The notes under the pieces were generated by a model that was not told the DNA's origin, made no database searches, and saw only the letters and a list, made by a program, of their open reading frames with translations. Below, piece by piece: positions 44,701 through 60,800 of a DNA stretch of 64,000 nucleotides. Source of the stretch: Porpolomopsis calyptriformis (taxonomy: Eukaryota; Basidiomycota; Agaricomycetes; Agaricales; Hygrophoraceae); the NCBI GenBank assembly GCA_951640195.1, contig OX621166.1, forward strand, positions 1,976,501 to 2,040,500, written 5' to 3'. The stretch's first letter is position 1. Every line of letters starts with the position of its first letter. The translations under genes were made by a program, and so were the position numbers.

Positions 44701-46640
44701 GTGGTCCTCTTCTTAGAGCCTAGGACTTATCAATCACAGAGTTGCAACTTGAAGGAATAGGACTTACTTTTGATATTTTGATCAGTAGTAGCCATTTGCA
44801 TATATGAACGCGCGATTTCTGCGGGCAGATTAATTTAAGGTATTTGTTGGAAAGCTCATACACCTACCACTCGACTTAGCAATGGCTCCGACAAGCTGCG
44901 ACGCAAAGGAGTTTGACGACGGAAATGCTGAGGTGGAGTGTTTGGAATGTTCCGCGTTTGTAATAGCCACAGACGCTTTGTTTGAAGGTGGTTTTATGCC
45001 GAGTGAGCTTTCAGGAATAGTATTATCGACGACAGACTTCTGATTCTTGGCCTTTTTCCTTTTTGACACTTGCTGGGTATTTTGGAAAGCGTCCATAGAG
45101 GTATCTGCTTGGCCACTTTGCATGGTAACTGACGGCTGCGTACGATTCTCGTTGACAGTGATTTGGGGTGGCAAATCTTCTGTATCATATAGCGACCCTC
45201 CGTCACAGACATTAGAATCGATAGGATCCGATGGTGACTCGAAAACAGACGAGGAAGAGGAGCCGCTTTCAACGCTTTGAGAGAGAGACATTGACGATTT
45301 GGAATTCTTTTTTCCTTTAGCTTGTTCTTGAGTTTCCAAGGTTCTAATGGATTTTTCAGATGACTTGGACACCAAGTTTTTTCGACTGTGACGCTTCGCA
45401 TGAAGATCCGGTGTCAAATCAGCTAGAGAAGTAGGGTTCGAAGACGGATACGGAGGTGGGGTCGAACCGTTTGAAATATCAGAGGTTGGAATGTCCATTA
45501 AATCGACCTTATGCTTCTTCAGTATCGACGCGCGATGAGTACCAGAAGTCATGTCTAACGCGAATGAGACTTTCCGCTTTCTACCTCCGATTGAAGGTGC
45601 GGTCACCCGGTTTTTTTCCTTTTCGCCGTCAGAATCCAATGCGACTGCACCTTGCACGGCTGGAAGAATAGGTGCAGTACCAGGGATACCCGTAAGTCCA
45701 GCTGTTGAGTGGCGTTTCTTCCTTTTGGAAGGCGACGCAACTGGATTTTTCGTGCTGTCGCCACCGGGACATGGTTCACCCGGATCATGCACCACTGGAA
45801 ATGCTTGGATTCGTGAGATATCTGTGTGTCCAGCCAAGGAGTTTCGTCTCTTCCGTTTGGCTGTTGGGACGGGCACCTGGCGAGAGTTATCATCTGAGTG
45901 TTGTCTTTGGACCGAAAAACGCACCATTTGTTCCGCGCGAACAACCTGGCTCGTGGTATCATCATCGGAATCCAATGCACTTGCATCTGGCACAGCGGTG
46001 GGAGCTAGGATTGAGGGTGGAGTGATTGTATAACCAGCTGATGAATGTCGTCTCTTCCTCTTAAGGTTCTTTACCATTTGACTCGTTTCATCTGCATCCC
46101 GAACGGGTGGGGAGCTCGCGATGGTTTGTGGAGCGTCTGCATGTCCGGCCGACGAAAGGCGTCTCTTCCTCTTGGTGACGGTCTAGAGACATTCATTGGA
46201 CAGAAGCTTGGCAGCAGAGAGAGACTCACGGATTGCTCTGGAACAACAGTCACGCGGACGTCTATGGAAGATCCAAAGGTTGCAGAAACGTGTAGGGCTT
46301 CAAAATCGTCGTCTTGGATAAAGGAAATCCAATAAGAAGGCGAGAACTACAAAGACTGGCAATAGCTTACCATCATCCAAGTCTATGGTTTCTCCACCTC
46401 GCAGCTGCTTAAGCTGTATGATCGCGTCTGAAGGAAGACCGAGTTTCCGTCTAACAGCTTCCTTAGTTTCTTGCAGGGACTCTTCTGCGAACAGAAAAGA
46501 GGATTATTGAGAAGACATTCCCCCATGAAGCAGATGGCAAATCGTAAGGCACCTTTGAAGAGTCTGTCAAAAGTTCGGTCTGGGGCATGGTAAGTAATTA
46601 CTGCTGTCCCCCATTCATGCGGCCTTTTCTCGGTTTGCAT
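41588..46640 (-). CDS. Large low-complexity protein with ubiquitin-like N-terminus and zinc-knuckle-like motif; unrecognised
   Basis: Exons (minus): 46553-46640, 46371-46484, 46230-46312, 44868-46182, 44768-44818, 44642-44719, 41588-44586; 1575 residues. A 49-bp intron with GTAGGT donor joins what would otherwise look like two genes, in frame. Residues 1-95 resemble a beta-grasp, ubiquitin-like fold (ETKEAVRRKLGLPSDAIIQL, ending DVRVTVV). Next come four to five copies of a basic motif, KRKRRxSxAG. The C-terminal half is acidic, Ser-rich and probably disordered, with one C-x2-C-x5-H-x4-C motif (CFLCLQVPFHPFSQC), an Asp run coded by a GTC repeat at 41676-41706, and a basic end. The KRKRR motifs suggest nuclear location. 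No function assigned. Confidence 0.8.
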
Positions 46641-46755
46641 GGCTACACCTTTTTTTCCGCGGTGTGAATGGACGAGCTCAAACGCGTGAAGGCGAATTGA
46701 TAAATTGATGCAAACAGGGCGGTAAACATCCTCTGATCACACGTTCAAAACAACC

Positions 46756-47125
46756 ATGGCAGGCCCTAACACTTGTACGTTGTTGCCTCAGGCCTTTCTT
46801 GCTCAGAAGACCTCAGTCGGCGATTAGCATCAGGCTTTCATCCACATCTGCCCGGTTTTAAACACCAATTCCTCGCCAAAGCAATTGGTGCGACGATGTG
46901 GTTCTTCATATTCTATCGTGCACGGTGCGTAAAAGGTAACCTTCTGCGCTTCCTTCGATTCCTTACCAGATGTTTACAGTGAGGATGGCCCGAAGCTATT
47001 GGTGAGAGCCTATTTCTCTAATCCCTAAAGAAGCTGACTATCCCATCTAGGGGTGGAAACACCCTTGGGAAGGCCACGGTCGTGGACATGGGCATGAAAA
47101 TGACAGCCACCAAGAACACCATTAA
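46756..47125 (+). CDS. NADH dehydrogenase small accessory subunit, NDUFB2-like (N-terminus disturbed)
   Basis: The conserved part is coded by about 46818-46924, 46980-47001 and 47051-47125: PHLPGFKHQFLAKAIGATMW, FFIFYRAREDGPKLL and GWKHPWEGHGRGHGHEN. This matches the short complex I subunit (NDUFB2/AGGG type of plants and fungi), which has one membrane helix and a His-rich tail in the inner mitochondrial membrane. The ATG at 46756 opens a leader (MAGPNTCTLLPQAFLAQKTS) that looks right for a mitochondrial presequence but is one base out of frame with the rest near 46818. No splice solution without a stop was found, so a one-base deletion, a sequence error or an unusual splice is possible. Confidence 0.72.
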
Positions 47126-47894
47126 TATGCGAATATTGTCAAGTGCCGTCAGGACACAGCGACGCGTGTATCTCTAGAAGTATTCCATCCCAATGCAACA
47201 AATTTTGGAGCGATCGATTTTCGTGTGCAACCCGCGCGTGTATGTACTTGAGTGACTACGGAAGGATCAGCGTTTGTGCTTTATGGTTGTACTGACCGCT
47301 TTCGATCTCTGTCGCTCAGAGGTCGCCTGTTGGCTCATGTCTAGCACGGGTCAAAACTTGGTCCTAATTCACCCGAGTCTGGTACACGAGTAATGCTGCG
47401 TAGAGGGGTTCTTCATATCCGACGTTGTTTTCCAGTCGCGTTTGCACATTGGTGCCTTTGTGGAAGCTTTGCATGCCAGGGAAAGGCATGGGCCGGGTTT
47501 ATTCTTGGTCTCGTGTGTGAGAGGGAGCAACTTCCTTCCTGCGCTTTGTCACGTAATCGATCGATTCGCTGTGCTGCAGTCTGGTACCTTCAGCTTCTTG
47601 CCAACTCCACATATGGTCCTCGATCCCCCCCCTTTCTGTTGGGAAAATGTGAACCCGCTACCCTCCCTGATAAGGCTTATTTGCAAGTTGGCCTCTCAGA
47701 TCAGTCACAACCGCGACTTGCCTGACACGTTCCGCAGAGTTTCGCGAACCCCAATGACCCTACTCGCAGCAATACGACGGCTGAAGATCACCACAAGGTT
47801 GCCACGCCTAGGCCTTACGGCGTTCTCTGGGAAGTTACTTAACAGGTATGTGCCTGCCATTTGCTCCTCCATCTATCTCGTCATCCTTTTCATT
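47126..47894. other. Unassigned region before UGP copy A
   Basis: No recognised gene. An open frame from 47442 runs in phase into the UGP gene, with further Met codons near 47754 and at 47895. It shows no family similarity upstream of about 47915, so I treat it as promoter or leader with an uncertain start for UGP. Confidence 0.45.
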
Positions 47895-50138
<2,244 letters not shown>

Positions 50139-50408
50139 TTTCTTGTCACCAGTTGCTATATCCCTGTGTATCCTAATCCTGTGTTGTTGTATCGATGCAT
50201 GACCCATTCACCTGTACGTCTTATCACTCGCCATTTGCGTAGTATATTTACAACCTCGAGCCTGTTTCTTGCCTTCACAATATTTCTACCACTTCAATCT
50301 TCGTCTTGAAATGTGTCAAAGCTAAGATCAGAACCCCATGGAAATAAAATGTTCGGTGACTGACGGATGGTAAAGTACCAATCAGAAACAAAGAAAATAG
50401 TGGGTGTA

Positions 50409-52706
<2,298 letters not shown>

Positions 52707-53380
52707 GATGCTAGGGTTTGAGGTGAGGAAAGGACAGTTGAGAGATTAACAGGCAGGCTCACTCTATGTTGTGGATATGGATTGGCTGGGTTGTTGTGGT
52801 TGAGATGAGTTGGGGAGCTGATTGGGTGCGTGGAAGGGGGGCACGAGTACGGTGGTGACGTTTATGTCCTTCTGGACAATCAGAGTTATCGATGGTTTGT
52901 TCAAAACCGCTCGGTTCCTCGCGGATCGGCTCACAAATCCAGGACTTTCTATGACTTGAGATTGGGATGATGGTGGATGAGGGTGAAGATGGTGTGACGG
53001 TCAAGGCGGTAAACGTGTTGGGGTGAGGGTGTTGCGGATCCTGTTGATTTTCACCTGGTGAGAAAGACCAACGTGCATGCATAAAAAGCGATTTGTACAC
53101 GAAATATGGAAGAATAGCCGTCCTACAGACGACCACGCTTTCGAGGACGGTTCAGACGGCGTAAAGAGTAGATTGACGGGGTAATGCAACCCTGCAGCCT
53201 CATTTATGACTTTCTGCATTTATTGCAATGGTCTTCCGCTGAAAAGGAAATACTTATCACAAGCCACCATCAATGGATGAGCTGCGAACATATGAATCTT
53301 CACGCTTGCCCAGGCTGGTCGACCTGGCCTGCACATGTTCGCGTTCACGTAACGTGCACAATACGCCTAAAGACCGAGCA
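52707..53380. other. Intergenic region, promoter side of UGP copy B
   Basis: No gene supported. Open frames here lack similarity and are probably chance. It should carry the promoter of UGP copy B and the 3' end signals of the Cdc1-like copy B. Confidence 0.5.
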
Positions 53381-55274
53381 TCACCCGTCTAAGAACATCC
53401 AGCACGCAATCAGCGCAAATACCCCCAACGGAAACTCGGCTACGTCCCTCACATCGCATAGGAACCCGCTTACCAATCCTCTCGCTCGAATGCGATTCCG
53501 TCGGGCTCTATTTTGCCCGCCCGGACAGAGGCAACATGGCGGTATTCTTATGCGACACCGCCGGCCGAAACGGACAAAGGACCAAGGGGACCGTAGAGCG
53601 CCATGGAGCGGCGCCCTTCCAGAATGAGGAGGAGCTGATGCCGGGGACGGTAATAGGTACGCTGATGGACTATGCAAATCTTCTTCAGAACCGAATACGT
53701 GAGGACTTGGCGGCAATCTGCCAGAAGGCTGATCCATTTCAGTCTCGTCCAAGTGACTTGACCAGCAAGGTATAGTATGCGTTCGAAAACGGTTGAATAT
53801 GAGTAGGACCAAAAGGGTGAATATCATCAGTGGGATGTACGCTGAAAAATAAACACTCATTTGGTCGGGAAGGAGACATAGTGTATTTGCTGGCCCCTCG
53901 GGATGTGGAACTTGGGTAAGGGAAAGAAGCTGGATGCCAGGGCGCTTGACTCCCATAGCAATGGAAAGGGATTTGACAGTCACTTCACGCACTTTGGTGT
54001 ACGTTCCATTTGAGAAAGGAATATGATGCTCGTATTCGCAATAGTCATGATCATCTCCACTACAACTCTGTCAGTCAGATTTATTTGGATATCCATAAGT
54101 GACTGACCTGAAAATTATGGATGGTTTGATCTGTTGCAGTAAAAAATCAGAAGCAGCTGGCCCAAGTGTGTTCTGGTAACCAAATCCTACTCCCGCTCGG
54201 ATGGTTCCTCTCTCTCTCAGGGGACCACAAAATGAATCATCTGGCCTCGACAGTGGAATATGAGTGAATAACACTGTCGGTTCACCCTGTTCAGCTAAGG
54301 CATGATCAGATGATAATGAAATTTGACATTGCAAAGTTTGGCACCTTGAGTCACTGAGTTGATGAATTCAATCGTTCCATTGGAAAGGGGTTTCCACTGT
54401 CCAAACTCAAGGTTCTGGCCTCTACGTTGATAGTCCTCATTCGCTATGCCAGGAGCATCCAGGAAGAGGAGTCTGTGATTTGCAATAGACACTTGGTGAT
54501 TTAATGGACCAAAGTGTGATATGAAGCGGTCACGAGCATGTTCTGAGAATGAGGAAGAGACACCAAGTCTACAGGAAAGGATGTAGATGTTTAATGAAAA
54601 GCAAAGAAAGGGCAAGAACATACCCTATATCGTGATTGCCAGGAAGATAATATATAGGTAGGGATGCATCTGTTTTGAAAATACTTTTAAATCTTCGGAA
54701 ATACATCTCATATCTATATCAAAGGACACTTGAGCAATGCGTAGATTTAATAAAGATATCACAAGAACGGTTAGATATCAGGTGGGGAAACATTACACAC
54801 TCTTTGTCAGACATTGCGAACCGTCCATTATCCATCATGTCACCTAAGAATACCACAGTATGGGGTCGCATCCGTAGAACTGCTCTCCAGCTTTTCCGTA
54901 AGTTTAGATCGACGATGAATTGTGTAAGGAATGTGAGGATTGGTTTCCGGGTTGGGTACGAGTGATGGTCAAGTATTTGAGGGTCCGCAATGATCAAGAT
55001 GTGCACTGGATCAGAATTCAGCGGCTTGTGCTCGCTTTCGTGATGAGACAGAGATCCAGCGTACTTTCGTCGGATTAGAATATAAAAATTTGTATGTAGC
55101 TTGGGGACGTACATTCAGGTCACTCCGATCGGCGCTCGGCCATTGACACTTTCCTGTGTTGTGAAAGAACACACCTAACTCATACCACAGAATAGCGACG
55201 ACCCACAACACCCTGAATCCCGTTACTGGCAACCGATCCCGTCGAGGCCGCAAACTGGATGTGAGCTTTAGCAT
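53381..55274 (-). CDS. Cdc1/Ted1-type metallophosphoesterase, copy B
   Basis: Six exons (minus): 55113-55274, 54801-55063, 54624-54713, 54345-54568, 54108-54294, 53381-54059; 534 residues. Exons 3, 4 and 5 have exactly the same lengths as in copy A (90, 224, 187). The metal and catalytic motifs are complete: ILIIADPQI, VFLGDMMDN, YLPGNHDIG, FTHIPL and SGDDHDYC. An N-terminal membrane segment (VLWVVAILWYELGVFF) and a C-terminal one (YIPLMIFTLLVLLIFN) fit an ER membrane enzyme acting on GPI anchors. It lies just upstream of UGP copy B in the same direction. Whether it is the Cdc1 or the Ted1 type cannot be decided here. Confidence 0.92.
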
Positions 55275-55416
55275 AAAGAATAATATTATGTAATATTCCG
55301 CATTTATTTTATTTGTTCAATGTTTACGTTTCAGCACAGGGTCATCGACACTGGAAACCTCAACGCTACCTCAACCACCAGCATTTCCCTCTGATCAACT
55401 TTCAAGTGCCGGAAGC

Positions 55417-57706
55417 ATGTCTACAACACTAGTGGACACATTTTCATTTCATCAACCTCACCAAATCTTAGTCAAGGATTCTCACCATTCCGAACATAAT
55501 TTATCGATATCATTTGTATCCCCTACAATGCCTTGCTCAGTCACTGCGGAGGAAAAATGTGCCACTCAGGTGTGTGTCGTCTAAACGTTTAGCCTGCTGC
55601 TCATCCACTCTTTTCATTTATTGGCTCAGCTGGCACATCTCGCATCGCAACACCATGGAAGCGAGTACAACCGTCTGAAGTTTGGCCCACAAGGTGAGCA
55701 CTGTGACAACAAATTCCATGGTGTTGGGTTTTACCACACATACAGGCTGTCCAATAATTTACGTTCCCCTTTCCATCCACATGCCGGACTATGTCAGAGA
55801 ACTTCAGGCCCGCCAAACAATGTACACAGAGCAAAAAGCTTGGTGGCCATGCCAGAAACAGGAAACACTTAACAAACATTCTGAGCCACACCCATCAGCA
55901 GAGCCACCTATCGTCATCGGGCCATGTGGCACTTCCATTCCGAATATTGTTGATCTGCAGCGGGAAATTTCCGCCGCCATCTCTGAACCTCTTGAGACCC
56001 TTCCACTGGTATTTGAAAACTCGTTGCATCATCCTCAAGTAAAAACATCTGACTCTCATCCCATAAAGTGGGTGGCATTATTTCGTCGTTCTCAGTTCTA
56101 ACGTACTGTTCCTTAGTATCTCGGTGATAATCCCTCAAGAGCTCTTACCCATCCTGTCCTCGCACTTGGTTGCTACAGGAAAATCATCACCCACGATGTT
56201 TGATGTTCCCCCAGCATACTCCCTAGATTGCGTAACAAGTTGCCAAAACCCTCCGACGTCCGCATCACCACCCCGATCATTATCACTAAGTCAGTTCAAG
56301 CCATGTGGCCAACATTCCGTTTCTTTCACCACCAACATCTCGCGACCACTTAATCACTGGCGGACCCGGAGTTCAGTTGGCGAAGCCATCCAAGCTGCTA
56401 TTAACGGTGGACTGGCTGCCGCTACTAGAGAGATTGTCCTGGGTAATGTCTCTCTGGATTCTTCCGCCGTTTGTCCGGAAAGTAGGCCGGTGGCGCTACC
56501 CACTTGCACAATGCAGCCACTAGACAATTGTGGGCAAACATCGACGTGTCCCAACCGGCAAGAAAGAGCGTACTCGGCGCCCCCAATCATGCTCGACTTT
56601 CCGGTTGCTTCACCATGTCACGAGAACCATGCTGGTAACGGCTCAACCTCCAATTGGGAATTGGAATATGCATCAGACTCACAAAACCATACCATGGTTC
56701 CCTCGATCCGTTCAGAACACACGCACCCTCCGCTTTGTAGCTTATCCATCTCATCTACGTCGACGCTCGTCCAAAATTCGTATGCTTTCCCTCGTGATAC
56801 CTACATCTCCAAGCAACAGCGGACTCCATCAATACCTCCGTATTCTCAGCATCTCCCCCACCCATCTCCTTCATTTTCACTAGGCAATATTTTGTTATCT
56901 TCATGTCCCGGTAAAAAAGGTCAGTTTTTTCCTATCACTATGTTGAGAATGATGGTCTTATCTGGTCTCTCTCTCTCAGTGCGCTTAACTGGTCCCGTTA
57001 AAGGTCGAAGTGGAGTGTGTAGAGACTTGTACACCGACCTGAAACGGATGCGAGATCTTGGTGTTGGATGTGTAATTTGGTGAGTAGTTTGTCAGTTCAT
57101 TGCCAATCAATTATACTGAACGTGAAACCCAAGCTGTTTGGATGACAATGAGCTAGAGTTTCTTGGCGTTCCATGGACGGAGTATTCGCGTGCGGCTCAA
57201 GAGGTTGGCGTAGATGTTCTTCGGTAAGCCGATTCCAGCCCGACGATTTCTCAACAGCTTACCTTCCCTTGTAATCCGGTAGGATACCGATCCCAGAGGG
57301 CTTGACACCACCGTCACCTGCTTCTCTAGACTTGCACTTGACTCATGTCATTAGGACGTACACTATGCAAGGTATCCCGATCCTGGCACACTGCCGCGGC
57401 GGGGTGGGGCGAGCTGGGTTGGTGGCCTGTTGCTGGATGTTGAAGCTTGGACTGTGTGGATGGATCGAGACCGATTTGCGCTGCCAGTCGAGACAAGACG
57501 CGATGAGCGAGTCGGCCGATGGCGTTGGCAACTGCTCTGTAGAGAGTGGTGTGCGGAGGGACACGATGCAGCTTGTAGAAAGGGCCATTGCAGTCGTGAG
57601 GAAGCGGCGAAGTATAAAAGCCGTAGAGACGTATGAGCAGGTCAAGTTTCTGGTGGATTTTGTGGAGTACCTGCGGGAGACGCCGACGACTATGGAGGAC
57701 CTGTGA
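55417..57706 (+). CDS. CDKN3/KAP-like dual-specificity protein phosphatase
   Basis: Seven exons: 55417-55569, 55630-55693, 55746-56067, 56117-56919, 56980-57079, 57134-57223, 57283-57706; 651 residues. The first two thirds are Ser/Pro/His-rich with conserved-looking islands (INISVIIPQELLPILSSHL). The C-terminal domain carries SSCPGKK, RSGVCRDLYTDLKRMRDLGV, CCLDDNELEFLGVPW and the cysteine phosphatase signature HCRGGVGRAG (nucleophile about Cys548). The order matches CDKN3/KAP-type phosphatases, which act on cyclin-dependent kinases, but the long N-terminus is unlike KAP; substrate unknown. The start could lie further upstream, since the frame stays open there. A competing frame at 56117-56199 gives a plausible peptide but breaks the downstream frame. 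Confidence 0.85.
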
Positions 57707-57882
57707 TTATGCCAAGGCCACGGATGTGATTGTTATTGTTAACTTTAAAATTTCCCGGATACCTCTGTAGCATTACCATCATGTATGTATGTTCAGCCCA
57801 AATCTGGATGTGTTTTTGATTCATCCCAATCGATCGAACCCGAATTGGATCTTTGATCTCTCACTCGGCCAGGATCCGGGAA

Positions 57883-60800
57883 ATGTCCTTCGTGAAAACC
57901 AAACTCAAGGCCGCACGCGATGCATTAGGAAACAAGGACTATCAAACCGCTCGCGATGCTGCCCAACAGGTGTTAGAGTATGAACCCGACAGCTACAACG
58001 CGTGAGTTCATGCATTCATGGCTGATCTCGGTGACTCAGGGCCGTACACAATCAACAGAGTTGTGTTTCTAGCGCTCTCATTGGTAGAGCTCGGTGAGAC
58101 TGAGCAAAGCGAGCAAGTAATCGAACAACTTGGCTCGATCAAGGACGGAGCTGATCCGAGTTGCCTGTTTATCCAGGAGTACCTCAAAGCCATAAAACTG
58201 AACCCAGAACAGCTTCTAGCATGGCAGGTTGGTGGCTTTTCCAATCGCCAGCCGACAAGTGTGAATGGGAATACTACTTTTCAGGGTATTTCAAAACTCT
58301 ACGAACGAACCCAAGACTGGGACAAGTATGATGATGCATTACGACACCTTATGGATCACTATGTTCGCCTGTAAGCTATCCTTTCTCTAGGATTTCGAAT
58401 AGTCGCCGACGGGTTTCGTAGCCACGACGCGACGAAATGCGCAGATTCATTGCAAAAGCTTATAGACCTTCGTCGTGAAAGGGGGTCTCGACAGCAAGTA
58501 AATTTTGGAGTTTTTTCATGTTGTGCAGACTGAATATCGTTAACATGCAGTTAATTGAAGCTCTTTGTTTATTCCTTCCGGAGTCCTCCCTCTACCCAGT
58601 TCTTTCCGGCTTACCCCCTCCGGATCTCACTAATCCAACATCCAGTACTATATCTGGAATACAGGCTGGCATTCACGATGCGTTCCCTATCCTTCAGGAA
58701 GCTGTAGCTCTCGCAGAGAAAGACGAAGAGGAAACCATCAAAAAGGAAATCGACAAACGGAGAACACGTCTAAATGCAGGTAGTCCTGGAGATATCAGAA
58801 AAGCCGTAGAAGTGGAAACTTTGGGTCCCTCACGGGTAACCATCCTATTTATCAATAAAATGGTGCTAACGGTATCAATTAGCTTCCACACCTTTACAAC
58901 GAGATTTTAATCCACCCCAACACACCCGATGACGTTCGCCGCCAGACCGAATCAAAGATGCTTCGACATAAGCAGAGGTACCTTTACGCAATACCCCCTA
59001 CCAACAGTTTCGCCTCGCTCAAGTCGAAAACTGCGATTGAATTGGATGAACTGGCCGATCGCTCGGTGGTATTAGGTATACCGGATGAAATAGCGTGGAT
59101 GATATACATCGAAGCAAAGGATTGTGACATTATAGGTTTGTTGAAATCTTCTCGTTTCCCACGCAAATCGCTCAAACAGGGACGCGATCAGAGGGATATG
59201 ACTATTCATCCTTGTGGCAGTTTATCTCGTTGTTCCCCTCTCGACCCTTGACCACGTTGCTGAATGGATATTTTGCATACATGGGCATCTCCCATGAGAA
59301 GGGAGAGGATGGCAGGGATGAGCCCCGGCAAGAAGCAGAGAATGATCCCTTTGACGTGATCTTGGCAAGTGATAAATAGATCCACATTCCGTCGAATTCT
59401 TATTCGTTTCACAGGATGCGTTCCGCTCTCTCCACGACTCCATTATCGCAAACCGGATATTAGCGGACGTATATCTACAAGAAGCCGACCACCAGAATGC
59501 TATCAAGATAGCAGAGAGCGGTTTGGAACTCGTGAATAGATCTCAAACAAATAATGGCAGGAAATTATCACAGTGAGTGAGCTTTGGCCCACGGTGGAAA
59601 ATAGTTGATGAACTGGTCTTGCAGAGTCCGAAAGGCATTCAATATGGTACTTTCAACATCTTTAGTTCATCTATATCCTCCGAAACACCACCTCCGTGCT
59701 CTCCGCATCGTGGATGATATTCTCAGTCGAGATCCGGATAACATAGTCTGCTTGATGAATCGCGGTTATATTCTAAAAGCAAGCAAACGGTGGGAGGAAG
59801 CAGGGGCCATGTTCAACCGGGTCAGTGGGCTGATCCCCGAAGACTTAAATGAAGGCTTACGCGCGCAAGAAGAGCGTGCCTGGTGTCAAGTACAGGCACA
59901 GGATCTTGATGGCGGTTCAACTGGCCTAAAACATGTGTTGGACATTCTGGGTGATCTTGAGCACAAAAAACCGGATCAAGCGCGATGTTTGTGGAGGCTC
60001 GGAAAATGTTTTTGGGACATGGGAGGTAAGTGGGATACCATACACATCACCACCTATGAACCAATTTTTAATAGATGAGAACCGCGAGGAAGCCTACCGT
60101 CTTTTCATTACATCTCTTAAGCGCAACCCATCTCACGCGCCGTCCTTTACCTCACTTGGCGTTTATTATGCGGAGGTTGGATCTCCCCCAGACCTTACTC
60201 GAGCGTCCAAGTGCTTCCAAAAAGCATTCGAACTTGACGCACGGGAAGTCGAAGCTGCTCGCAGATTAGCTGAAAGCTTTGCCGAAGAAAGAGAATGGGA
60301 TTTAGTTGAAATTGTAGCACGACGAACTATAGAGGGTGAAGGTGGTTTGAGTGAAATGTCGAAAGGAGACGAGAGTGTGACGGTCAGTCGGTACCTCCCA
60401 ACTAATGCATGGGCTTGGAAAGCTGTTGGGGTTGTTGAGATGGTCAGTCTTATTTCTCTTGGGCTGGATAATACTTCACTAAATTCTGGTTCCCCAGACG
60501 CGCAAGAATTACTCTCAGGCGATTCAGGCATTACAAATTACTCTCAGAGCAGACGCCGATGATCAGGTTTCATGGCTCCGCCTGGGTGAGGCATACAGCA
60601 AAGCCGGGCGACATGTTGCCGCGATGAAATGTCTAGTGCGAGCCCACGAGCTAAATCCTGACGATTGGATGTCTTCCTACTTCATCGGGGAAGTACAACG
60701 GCAAGTTGGGCAATATCAAGAAGCTGTTGATTCCTTTAAATCCATCCTTGTGGGACGTCCGATGGAAATCATGGCTTTGATGTCTCTTGGGCAGACCTAC

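Noticed and set aside
44768..44795. ATG at 44795 as start of a separate gene
   Set aside because: An in-frame 49-bp intron (44819-44867) links it to the upstream frame with correct phase, so a single gene is more likely; not proven.
52759..53136. Minus-strand ORF of 125 codons upstream of UGP copy B
   Set aside because: Low complexity, no family likeness, and lies in the expected promoter.
56117..56199. Reading frame LGDNPSRALTHPVLALGCYR as the true end of an upstream gene
   Set aside because: Splicing from 56067 to 56117 gives HPINISVIIPQELL in frame with the phosphatase domain, which explains more of the sequence.
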